From Chondrilla cf. caribensis (Eukaryota; Porifera; Demospongiae; Chondrillida; Chondrillidae), in contig OZ026569.1 in NCBI GenBank assembly GCA_964020155.1, positions 2,005,471 to 2,069,470 of the forward strand: DNA of 64,000 nucleotides, in the 5' to 3' direction. This document shows, piece by piece, positions 49,901 to 60,700 of this stretch. The number at the start of each line of letters is the position of its first letter. Within the stretch, counting starts at the first letter, position 1. A program made the position numbers and the translations under genes. The notes beneath the pieces were generated by a model that saw only the letters and a list, made by a program, of their open reading frames with translations, was not told the origin of the DNA and searched no databases.

Positions 49901-52681
49901 AATGTTTATGTCATTATAATGTTATTAACCATTAGTGACATACACATTACACCTATACTTTGTAACAATTTATACATTACCTCTTAATAATAAAATAAAG
50001 CATGGAGTTACAGTGTATCAACTTTTAGTAGGATAATGACCCTCAAAGTTGGAACGTTTGGGAGGATTTGATGAAGTTCTTAAAAGTCAAAAGGTTCCTC
50101 AAACAAAGTAGGAGTTCAACCCAGCCAGAAATCTTATTGAATCATGTGTGATAGACTGTGAAAAAGGATGTAGTCATGTCGTCCATGACAGGAAAGGAAC
50201 ACGATAATTATGTCAGAATACACAGACAGTTGATTTGAACATACCAGCAGTATGGTCATTCCATCAGATGTACATATTAATAATAACAACAGACAGAAGA
50301 CTCACGTACATGATGATGCGATCAATGACATCAAACGTTTACACATATACTGGAAACCTCTCAACTCATATGTATATACGTACAAGAAAGATTGGTTATG
50401 ATCTAAATTTGACATGCCCAGAAAGCCTTTTTTAACCATTATTTTCTAACCATAACCCTTATTCACAATTATAGCCTTTGCAATGAATTCTTGAATAGTC
50501 ATTGTGAAACAAGTAATAGTTATATCCTGCCTAGGTGTGCTGCAGCAGATATAAAGTGCTTCCTTTGATCTACCCCTCAACCAGGATATAAAGATTGTAT
50601 CCTGGTTGAGGGGTGGATCAATAGAAAAACTGTGTGTACATAAGCCATGTAGCACAGGACAGTGATACAGCACAGGTCACCAGACAGGTTTCATTGTTAG
50701 GATTAATTATGTGAGAACGAGGCTAAAAATTAGTAAACACATTTCTATTGCATATAATATGCTGTATTAAGCTATGCGTATATTTGCAGTATAAATAGGT
50801 AATCATTCACCACCAGGATACAAGATAGTTATATCCTCTGATTGTTGTAGTCCCACTCCTTCTAAAGGGATTTTCTATAAAAATTTATTGTTTTCTTTCT
50901 CATATGTGCTTGGCCAATGGGTGGATCATGTGATACTTGGCCATACCAATTCAATTGAAAAAGAATATTATGCTTTGTAACTGTATGCTCACACCCCCAC
51001 AATAATTGGGGTAACCAGCAGTGACAGTAAATGAACATATTGTGTAGTACAAGCAAATATAATGTAATCATTGAAGTGTTTGACCAATACTCGTTCTACT
51101 ACAGGTATGTAAGGTTAGTACATCGCTGGGCTTGGGGTAATCAACCACATTACATTTGATTTAACCACCTACTGAAGTGCCATCAACAGTGACTGAGTTA
51201 ATATACATCAATACATTTAATATTAAATTCTTGAAGGCATTCAATCCAAGATATTTCATTGGCAATGCTGCATCCGGAGATGCTGAGTTGTGAGGAGATG
51301 CCCATGTGGATACTCAAGGCACTTGGGCTGGTGATTTCGAAGATGTAAAAGATACTGATTGCCCTAAGCCCAGGTACTCATGTACTAAACATTTGCATGA
51401 CTACAGGAGAAAGAGAAAACTTTCAATTGTATCTAACTACACTACAATCTGGTGATTCTGGTGACCCCAATTACTGTATGTATCCTCTATTTGACATTTG
51501 CACTGATCATGTTTCTGTTAATACCTGCTCTAAACAAAACTTTAAGATCTATTATAAAATTAGTCATTTTTAAGTAAAATGAACTCCTTAGGGTTGAAAA
51601 TTGTACTGTTATAGAGTAACCACACTACTGTGTTACCATGACACCTGTGTCTGCAAACACCATAGCTCTACAAAACAATTGCACAAAAATGCTTCACAAC
51701 AATCGCTATAGTACAAGTGGCAAACAGGAATTTGATATCAAATGGAATGTATCGTTATCACCGTGGTATCAATAAACAGCCAATATGTCATCAATACATC
51801 CAATCACATGGCATCCTCTGGCCGTTATGATTTCATGATAAATTCACCTATCTACTAGTTATTCCCATAATAACAAAGGTCTTCAAGTCAGTTCCCTCCA
51901 TACTATTATAACCTTACGTAGTTCATGTACATGAGGTGTCTGGTGAGACAGTAACTAGTTGATACATGTGATCCACTGCCCTTAATGATGCTAGGGTTAC
52001 GGGCTTGGGCACTGTTGATTCCTTCATTCTTAATATTACAGGGTTGGTAATACCGTACTAACTTGTAACAAACTGACTCAGCCAATGTTATAATCTGTTA
52101 GAGGATGAGCTTATACCTAGCTTACAAGTATCATTTGAAGCCTAATTGAATTATCAATGGTAGACAACGTATATACAGTACAAGTTAACCCGGTGATAAA
52201 AAGCTTTTTTTATAGATACTCGAAGCTCAAAGGCAGAGATGAAGCACTTAACGTACATTCCACGTCGACACACCATTACAGTAACCGCGCTGGTCACACA
52301 AACACAGACTAGCCAAGACACATAGGCATTCTTGTTCGAAACAAGCATTTTGTACAAGCTATCTTTTGACGTTTATTTGATCTTTATACGTTCAGTAAGA
52401 TACAGGTCTGGTTTTTGGGTCCCATTTTCCATCGATACTTTACTCTAGTTTGAGTTTGGGAAGATGAATAACTATAGTTTACCTGAAGGGCAAATTTTGA
52501 TCGTATGGTAACATTAGAAAGAGACCAGATACAAAGGTTCGCTCACCTCCAGTTTCCCCACCACCGCACACCGTCCACGACAAATCAACTGGGATTCCAC
52601 TTCCTCGGACACGCTGATAGCCGAACGAATGAGGAACAGAGATACCACTAGTGGGAGAAGAAAGCTGAATCTCGGCTTCAT
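37972..52681 (-). CDS. receptor tyrosine kinase B, tandem duplicate of A
   Basis: Paralogue of RTK-A with the same exon order and phases. Exons: 52547-52681, 49565-49657 (or 49556-49657; probable), 49042-49284, 48795-48915, 47891-47971, 46927-47018, 46481-46555, 46304-46376, 45621-45802, 45473-45553, 42758-42827, 41958-42133, 41768-41897, 41526-41683, 39980-40232, 39662-39852, 39515-39571, 38923-39114, 38410-38627, 38290-38330, 37972-38210. About 966-969 aa. The signal peptide starts MKPRFSFLLPLVVSLF. Kinase residues are as in A ([16 protein letters not shown]). The 72-residue catalytic-loop exon encodes the same protein as in A, while ectodomain exons differ at many positions, for example the FN3-like exon at 42758-42827. 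The gene is longer because its introns took up a SINE, a MITE and an 835-bp TIR element. The GC donor after exon 4 is kept (48794). There is no frame break, so it is probably active. Confidence 0.9.
40592..40630. repeat. 14-bp perfect hairpin
   Basis: ACACAGGTTTCAAC and its exact complement around an 11-base loop, in an RTK-B intron segment that has no counterpart in RTK-A. Confidence 0.85.
42316..42724. repeat. pair of 72-bp direct repeats
   Basis: 42316-42387 and 42653-42724 are direct copies (about nine in ten bases alike) with the core ATCAAAATAGGACTTC and CCCAGCTGATA. They bracket a B-specific insertion in the intron between the exons at 42133 and 42758, suggesting an LTR-like or tandem-duplication origin. 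Confidence 0.75.
43667..44690. repeat. repeat unit split by the 835-bp element
   Basis: 43667-43811 plus 44647-44690 together match the uninterrupted repeat at 45123-45330 (shared CAAAAACACYGAYTACGGTATATACCCGATATACC). The match is broken exactly at a TTAA, where the TIR element is inserted. Confidence 0.75.
43812..44646. mobile_element. 835-bp non-autonomous TIR element, copy 2
   Basis: Reverse-complement relative of 6719-7553 along its whole length. Left end TTAAACATAGAG, right end CTCTATGTTTGA, with the inner GGGAGGGTGGTTACAC-type motif near both ends. Inserted in the largest RTK-B intron and absent from RTK-A, so it arrived after the duplication or was lost from A. Confidence 0.8.
45123..45330. 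repeat. uninterrupted copy of the split repeat
   Basis: About 200 bp, direct orientation relative to 43667-44690. It represents the empty site of the TIR element (CACTTAACACTAGACAATCAAT in place of the insertion). Written in pieces: CACTTAACAC then TAGACAATCAAT. Confidence 0.75.
45963..46228. mobile_element. MITE with CGTATAGC-GAAATATTGG ends
   Basis: About 266 bp in the RTK-B intron between exons 46304 and 45802. The left end CGTATAGCTAGAAATATTGG is mirrored by the right CCAATATTTCCGGCTATACG. The interior includes ATTTATTTTGGCAAATTGGC near the left. The intron of RTK-A lacks it. A related end occurs at 5869-5912. Confidence 0.7.
47235..47513 (+). mobile_element. tRNA-derived SINE
   Basis: Contains a perfect RNA polymerase III B box, GGTTCGAATCC (47299-47309). 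About 60 bp of tRNA-like sequence lies upstream, with a weak A-box candidate. Then comes a 180-bp non-tRNA body and an ATCA-repeat tail (47494-47513). No coding frame. It lies in an RTK-B intron and is absent from the matching RTK-A intron. Confidence 0.75.
48595..50800. repeat. dispersed direct repeat pair in RTK-B
   Basis: 48595-48770 and 50626-50800 are diverged direct copies of about 170 bp. Shared runs include ATACAGCACAGGT-ACCAGACA and TTGCATATAATA. They flank exons 2 to 4 of RTK-B, so unequal exchange between them could delete or duplicate the Cys-rich exons. Confidence 0.65.
50573..50613. repeat. 16-bp perfect hairpin
   Basis: CCCCTCAACCAGGATA and its exact complement around a 9-base loop, in RTK-B intron 1 next to the second copy of the 170-bp direct repeat. 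Confidence 0.9.
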
Positions 52682-53995
52682 TTCCATCTAGTCAAATAGG
52701 ATTTATAGGCACAGATCCGACGCTGACACTGACGCTTCTATTCCATAAAATTTCCAAAATATTCACTTTTATGATTTTAGACTAAAATTCGAACGTATAT
52801 ACGAAGGCCTATAGGCAGTGTTTCTGTTCTGGCCGTGCAAAGGAGGTGTGGCGACAGATTATAATCGAAATCGTATAAGGCCGGCAAGCCAGACTAATGA
52901 TGCCGGTGAAACCAAGGCGTGTCGACTGCAGCCGCATGGAAATGAGAATCTAACATTGAGAATGAAATGAGAAAGTTGAACGAAATCGAATCATTTACTA
53001 AATAGAAAAAGGGACTGCTATTGTGGTTTTCAATGTGTGTGATTAAATAAAATGTTGTTAATTAATCTGGGGTTACATTGAAAAGATGATATGCTGTTCT
53101 CATCTCTTAGTATGCATCCAATAGCAAAGGGTAGCTATGATATTAAAATCATTAGTATGATAAATATACATACTTTGGTTCCTTTATGTGGTGGTATAAG
53201 GTGACAATTTGACTTAATTGAAGTATATCTGCATGTTCACCAGCGTTATAGGTACATATTATTATTATAATAGATTATTCCATACAAATTATTATTAACT
53301 AGGTGGAAAGGTTCCCTTCAGGGGGCCCTTTTCCTCCAAGGGTGTCATGCAGGTTGTAGTCAGCTAATTTAGCTGTGGTTCGTATTTGAATTGTTCAGTA
53401 TGATGCACTATACAACAATTGTTATATTTACCACAGCAATTTGTTAACATGTAGTCACATTAATTTTGTCCTCTATCTCACATGTAGCCCCTCACAAACA
53501 CACCGTAACAATCACGATAGCACCTAAAAATTGCATGCTACAATTATACACATGTACTATTTGAAATAATATAATTACAGTGTATTATGTATTTAATTCA
53601 TGAATAACATTCATATTATAATGTGTATGTATATATAATATTGTAATAATAATATTATATGACATTGTACATATATATGAGATTAGTGATGAATAATGAT
53701 TATAATATATCTCATATTTGAACGTAATATGTACATCTACTACAATTACACATGCACATTTAGGGCTCCTTTTAGGGGATGAAAGCAAGAGGGTATTTCC
53801 TGTCTCTTGAGAGACATTCCCCCTTCCCACAGATCAAAATATATTTTAATTTAATTGCATTGCATGTGAGTCGTGTCCCCACCTCTCCTTTCAGAACTGT
53901 CATTTCCAACAGTGCATTATTGGCCGCTTCTATAAAAGTAACCACACATGCACACATGGACGCACGCACACCATATATGCATGCACGCATGCATG

Positions 53996-54058
<63 letters not shown>

Positions 54059-54710
54059 CACAATACTATACAAAACAACACACTGATGTGCACATCCATA
54101 TAAGCACATACATACATTATATTATACATGCACTCACATCATGGCTATATACACTGTATGTACATGTACATATTACAACAAATTGAGTACATAACACACA
54201 AAACATGTCTACCTTCTACCCCCAAATGCAATCATTACTTTATAGTATCCTTTTCAGTATAGCTAGCCATACCTTTGGCCACATACCTTGAGGAAACCCC
54301 ACCTACGTATAATGGATTTATATCTGAGGTGTACACATGCACGCACACACGCACGCTCACACACACATGCACTTATTGCCTATACATTCATGTAAGTTTG
54401 TAACTAAGTTTATAATATAATATATTACACATATAATATCATGTGATTTGTATGTAGGTATACATACAAATATACATTCTTGATCATATAGCAACTATCC
54501 AATCACTTTTCAGGGACAAGCAACTGTTGAAGGACTTACGTAGTTAAAACATCACTATAATAGAATTCATGTCTTTCATTATTGCAATAAGTACATATCA
54601 AGGGTAAATATTGGCAAAGTCAAAGGTGTGACAAAATAAACCAAACTTAGGATATATAAGAGTATGTTCTCAAGGTACACAACATACTGTAATTGTTGAT
54701 AACTCTCCTT
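52682..54710. other. RTK-B to RTK-C spacer
   Basis: About 2 kb of AT-rich sequence between the RTK-B start and the RTK-C stop. It includes the RTK-B promoter region, AT-rich runs at 53580-53720, and a CA microsatellite. No coding exon is supported. Confidence 0.6.
54001..54057. repeat. (CA)n microsatellite
   Basis: About 28 uninterrupted CA units, preceded by a variant tract of GCATGCACGCATGCACGC type (53945-54000). Confidence 0.97.
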
Positions 54711-57700
54711 CTAAAAGGTAGGTTCATCGATTGACGTATTGTCAGGCAGCACCGTATCTGAATGGTCCGATTGTAAGGATTTAGTTGGTCCAACAACAGG
54801 AAATGTAGGTGTATGAGGACAATCAACATCCTCTTCAGCAGGCTTCATTTGGTAGTAGGGCAACAGGTCGTCAACATTGAGATCAACGTATGATTCAGTC
54901 TGTTGATTCGACATCATAATGTCAAATGTAGCACGTAACTCGGCAAAGGTTGGACGCTCTGCAGAGTCAGCGTTCCAACACCTCTTCATGACATTGTATC
55001 TAAGAAAGGCAGGAAAGAAGACATAATACATTTTACTACTCAAATCTCAGTGTAAATAACTCATCGTACATGTCATCAGAACAATTGTGTGGTTTCTCCA
55101 GACGGTTTCCTTGCAGCAAAAATTGCAATAACTGCTTGTTGCTGATGGTGGGATATGGATGGCCACCCAGAGTGCACACCTCCCACAAAGTAACACCATA
55201 TGACCATCTATAGATATAAAGTTTAAACACATGATATAGCATGGTCTGGCACACAATGTCCTTGAAGACAGACATACACATCTGATTTGTGAGAAAAGGT
55301 TCTCTCCACAATGGATTCCAAAGCCATCCACCGAAGAGGTAGCTTTCCGTCAGTATTCTTTACATACAGTTCATCTGTTCTTGCTAACCCAAAGTCTGAG
55401 ATCTTCAAAACCTTGTTTTCATCAACAAGGATGTTGCGACATGCAAGGTCACGGTGCACAATTGGTATGCTGGCCAAATATTCCTAAATAACAATTTCAT
55501 AATGACACAAATTTAGTGTATGTTCTACCTAGCCTACAACACGTGGATATTTGTGTGTATTAATAAAAACTATGTATGCATGACATACATCATATTTGGT
55601 GGTTAATCTCACACTGTAAAAACAGATGATCAAATTACACATACACAATGCAAGCTGCTTAACATTCTATAAACATATGCTAACACACTGAAGGCTGACA
55701 GGAGTACATGTACATATATTCCTCACCATTCCCATAGCAATCTGGTAAGCAAATGATATGAGATCAAATGGCTCCAGCTCTCCAAGGCTTGCATATGGAT
55801 TATCATCCTTTTTCTCCTCCTCACAAGAGACCTCTTGCATTGACTTCACTGTCTGAAATTCCTCTACATAGTCATTGCTTACAGCCAAAGTAGTAATGTT
55901 ATTAACCAGTGGACTCTAATACGTAAATGAAGAAGTGTAGTACGTATACATACAATGAAAATTGCAATGTAACAGGAAGAAACCATATGACACATATGCA
56001 ATTTAACTAAATACATTTTTAAATTAATAGAGTGAGAAACTCACCAAATAAGGATTCGCTTTCATATCCTCGTACTCTTTACTCTTTTTAATATAATTCT
56101 ATTCATTTGATGATAGAAAGTAGATTTCATTGATATAGAGTATGTTTGAAAAAGACAACTTACCCTTCTCATTGTACGAAGGTATTCTAACAAATCACCG
56201 TAAGAAGCATACTCAAGAACCAAAGCAAGTGGTTCTTGCAATGTGCAACATCCAACCATGTTAACAACGTGAGGGCATCTGCCCAAACTAATTTTTTTCA
56301 TAGTAGAAATTTCTTTCAGGAAGTCCACCTTGAGTTCAGGTCCTGCATCATCTATAGTTGACCAATCAAAATTGATTTAATAAGGCTACTGTGGCTACAC
56401 ATAGAAGGTCAAAAGCCATAAGCAGACAACCGAATAAGGAAAACATGTATACTGAAGCCAATATATTATTACTTTTCAAGAGCTTCACTGCAACTGATCT
56501 GGTTCCAATGTAAGTACCAACACCGGGTGTTGTGATTGCTCCAATGAGCTTCCCAAGGAAAACTTCACCAAAATTACCAGAGCCCAGTTGTTTGTCCATG
56601 ATGATTTGATCTGGTGAAATCTCCCACTGATCGACAGGTAAACTGTCAACAGGAACTGTGTCAATAGCATTCCCTTTGCCTCCTACATACCATTCATTCT
56701 CAGTATCCTGGACACATACGATGTTATCAACATAAGGTGCTGGTCTAATAATGTAGATATGTAGTATTTCTATCCCTTGCTTACTTTCAAGAACACAACT
56801 TTATCTTTCCTCTTTTGCCAGCAACAAATGATTGTTAAGATAATCAGTACAACCAATATTACAGCAGCCACAACAGCAGCGGCTACAACACCATATATGA
56901 GTCCACTTGGAACAGGAGGGTCTGTGAAAAATGACAAAAGAGACATTTTCAAGCATTCTACATTTCTGGAGTACATATTTGTGGGTAAATGGACTCACCC
57001 GTAACATGTGAATTTAATCTAAGAACATATGGCTCACTCCAGTTTGCTGATTTATAAAAGTTTTCAGCACGCACCTATAACGAGAGACATAGGGTATATA
57101 CAGAGTAAAAATTCATACACTTTGAATACATATCACATACAGACAAAACAAATTGTACATAGGTGAACGGTATGTACCGTATATGGGTGAGGTTCAGCAG
57201 AGATAATACACATTTGTCTCTAATTGACAACAAAGGCACAACCCAAGGTTTCAACTAGACAAACATGCATCTGTGCTGTACCCCACCCAGAAGTGATACC
57301 ATCAATATGTGTCAAGCATATGGTTGCAGTGCTCAGTGTTTGTCTCCACAGTGTTGTGTTTTATATACTACTCACTGCCATAGTATTGCATTGTATTTAT
57401 TGTAGGCTAAAGGGTATTGTTGTGGCAGAAGTGTAACAAGTGTTGCTAAGTAGATAATGGAGTGGCAGAAATAATAACCATGACCTGTACGATATCAGAG
57501 GATGTGGGCTTACATAAACCACTTTAGGGGCTGCCACAGGGAGCCCCTATGGTATTTTCATTTCGCATTCTACATACATACATATATATATATAATATGT
57601 ATTCTTATGCATAACTGCAACAGTGAATTCATACTATGATTCATTCAAATATTGCACAAAAAAGATGGCTGATTTCGAAACACCTAGAATTAGAAAGTGG

Positions 57701-60700
57701 ACTGGAATTCGTGTGCAAAAGCTTTGCCGAATACAACACCTTCAACAAAGGTTATTTTGAACCTGAAATATACACCCAAGTAATTAAAGTACAAAGGTGG
57801 CAGCCCTCACGAGTTTTCAACCCAAATCACTTGTTCCTTTGATCCATACATCTTCCACCCCCGAACAGTGACAGGACATTACAGAACATAACTACATAAT
57901 CAAGTGCATTCTTGTAATACAGTGAACTTTCTCAATTATAAACATCTCAATTGAGAAACCAGAGCTCTGAATTAAGATAAACTCCAAACGAACATAGGAC
58001 ATAAAATCCAGCTCTCCATGCGTCTGTCGTGGAGAGGGTCCACTGTATTATATTCTATTGCTAGAAATTACTTTGGGACAACATGAAACCTGTGTCCTTA
58101 AATCACTCACCATGATGTACTGAAATTTGTCAGCAAAAATTTCTTTAGTTAGTTGAAAACTTGTGAATTCACTCTGTGACAGGGGAATAATAGTGATAGA
58201 ATATAAGGTAATCATTACATAATACATAAATATACCAACTAATATGATACAGTTTATACTGTTGTTGGGAAAACACAGTCTGGTGAAGAGAGTTCCTCAT
58301 CTGGACGTTTCAACCCTGTGGGTTGTCTTCAGCAGTTGAGGTGCCTTGGGAGTTACCCTCCTAAAATAGGGTTTGGGCTTCCCGCCAAGACACTTCCAGT
58401 CTCATGACTTCCGCTCCTTGGATGAACAAAGGGGGTCCATGATCGATCCAGAAGTAGACCAGCATCAAGGTTCATCATGGGTTTTCTTTGGTGGATCTCA
58501 AGGACCTCAAGGAACCTTCTTCTAGCCCAAATGTTCTCCTTTGGGTAACTCCCAAGGCACCCAACTGCTGAAGATGACCCACAGGGTTGAAATGTCCAGG
58601 TGAAGAACTTTCTTCACCAGACTGCGTTTTTGAACGCTCCCAAATCCGAAGGGATTTTCCCAACAACAGTTGGAAACTTTGCAGTCTGAAACCCCTATTC
58701 GACAATTTATACTATTGACTCAAGTATCAAGGACACGTGTGTGTGTTATTAAATGTGCTTAGGTGTACCTAATGTATGTACACATTGTATGATTTGTAAA
58801 TTGAATTTATGCACAGTACATACTGATGTTCACACAAATATATATAGTATGAACAGTGTGATTGCTTCACATATATTATACATATACACAGTATAGATAA
58901 TACAATGAACCAATTATTCTGTTTCAACTTTTTATGAGAAAGATGTACAGAATATACTCACAGCCACATAATGTATTTGTTGGTCATCGGGATCAGCATG
59001 GTGCCACATGTAGATAACATAACGCCAGAGTTCCCCGTTGGTTACCAGAGGTGCTTCCCAAGAGATAGTCACAGTTACTTGGCTACCTTCCAAGTAGAAA
59101 TCATCCACAGTGACATTAAGAGCTGGACTTGGAGCATAACCTTGAAGTTGTAGAAAAGAAATCCTAAAGTACATCCATACAAGGGAATACAGAACTGTAA
59201 TTGACTTACTGGGAGCACGAAATTTTAATTCAGAATTGTCAGCCTTTGGTATTCTATAATAATAGCAGCTGTCTATGTGCTTGGCCAGAATCTGAATCAC
59301 ACAGACAACTTATACCATAAAAATGAGGAGTTGTTGACATTCATGTTTCATAACTCACAGTAAAAACGTATTCTAATTCATCTGTGCTTGCAAAAGGTGG
59401 ATACCTGGACCTCATAAAGTGCTCATATCTCAATTCCTGAGTCTTCAAAAATAAACATCAATGAAAAGGTGGTCATGTTAAATACAAATTACATAAAATT
59501 ATAAGCACCTTGATCAAAATTTTCTCAGACGGTAAAACCTGCTTTATTTTTATAGCTCCAGGTATGCTTTCAATAGATGCAGTATGCACTTGGATGAGAA
59601 TATGATCAATACATTCTGGTATGTAAGTTTCATTTGGCAAAGTAACACTTAAATGTAATGTATAGTATCCAGCCTCATTCCAATTCCAGTCATGATTCAC
59701 ACCCATTCGAAGATTTTCATCTCCTAAAGTACATAAAGTATATGATAGTATGCTTAATACCCACAATGAGAAGACAAATAATATGTAAAACTGTACATAC
59801 CAGCATGTATTTGTATGTACATTAAAATACACACTGTACCTATAAAGTTAGTTTCAATTCTTTCGGGTGGACTTGCTCTGTCATTCCACCAGGCATCATC
59901 TGGTTTTTCTGGTTGTGAAATTATCTACACAAATGCAAACCTGATAACTTTTGAAATCTTATTAAAGAAGAAAGAACTCACTTCCACTTCAAATTTACAT
60001 TGAGCTGGAATTTTGAATTCAAAATGTCCAGTGGCATTGATTCTGCTCTCTAGTAGCATACTGGTAGCATCCTACACAATGTAACAATTACAGTTCAGAT
60101 AATTCATCATCATTCGTCATCCTGAATGTGCACATCATTACATAAATACAGAATAACATGAATAACCATATACACAAATTCCACACACAGGATCTACATG
60201 ATACAATTACGTAGTACGGTACTATATATGTTTCCCTACATAGGGTATACCAATTATTGGTTAAATTAATCTAATTAAAAGTTATATTAAGTGTAATCAG
60301 GGCATGTACATACTTATTATACATAATGTTTGTTGTGTAGATACAACTTTGCAGATATACCAATGTACGTACATACATACATACATACATACGTGATATG
60401 CAAGCTCATTGAAATTGCACGTATTGTATTTGTGCCCTTAGTGTGTATGTAGGCAGGTCAAAGGAAGAGTGAGTTATAAAACCTATAAAATACACTTGCA
60501 ATTATCAATGCAGCACACTTATTATTATAACAAACCAGCCCTGTAACAAAATAACAAAAGCGCCATCCCATGATAGAAACTAGCTATGTCCCTCCCAAGA
60601 AGCTTGTGTAGCTTTCTAGTCCTTTAACATCATGTCCTGTATCAATTGCACACCCCAGTTGGGAGGGACTTTACCAATACAGCTCTATTGTAGCATAACT

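Noticed and set aside
53772..54186. Open frames on both strands over the CA repeat.
   Set aside because: Low-complexity microsatellite translation (Cys-Val or Thr-His runs).
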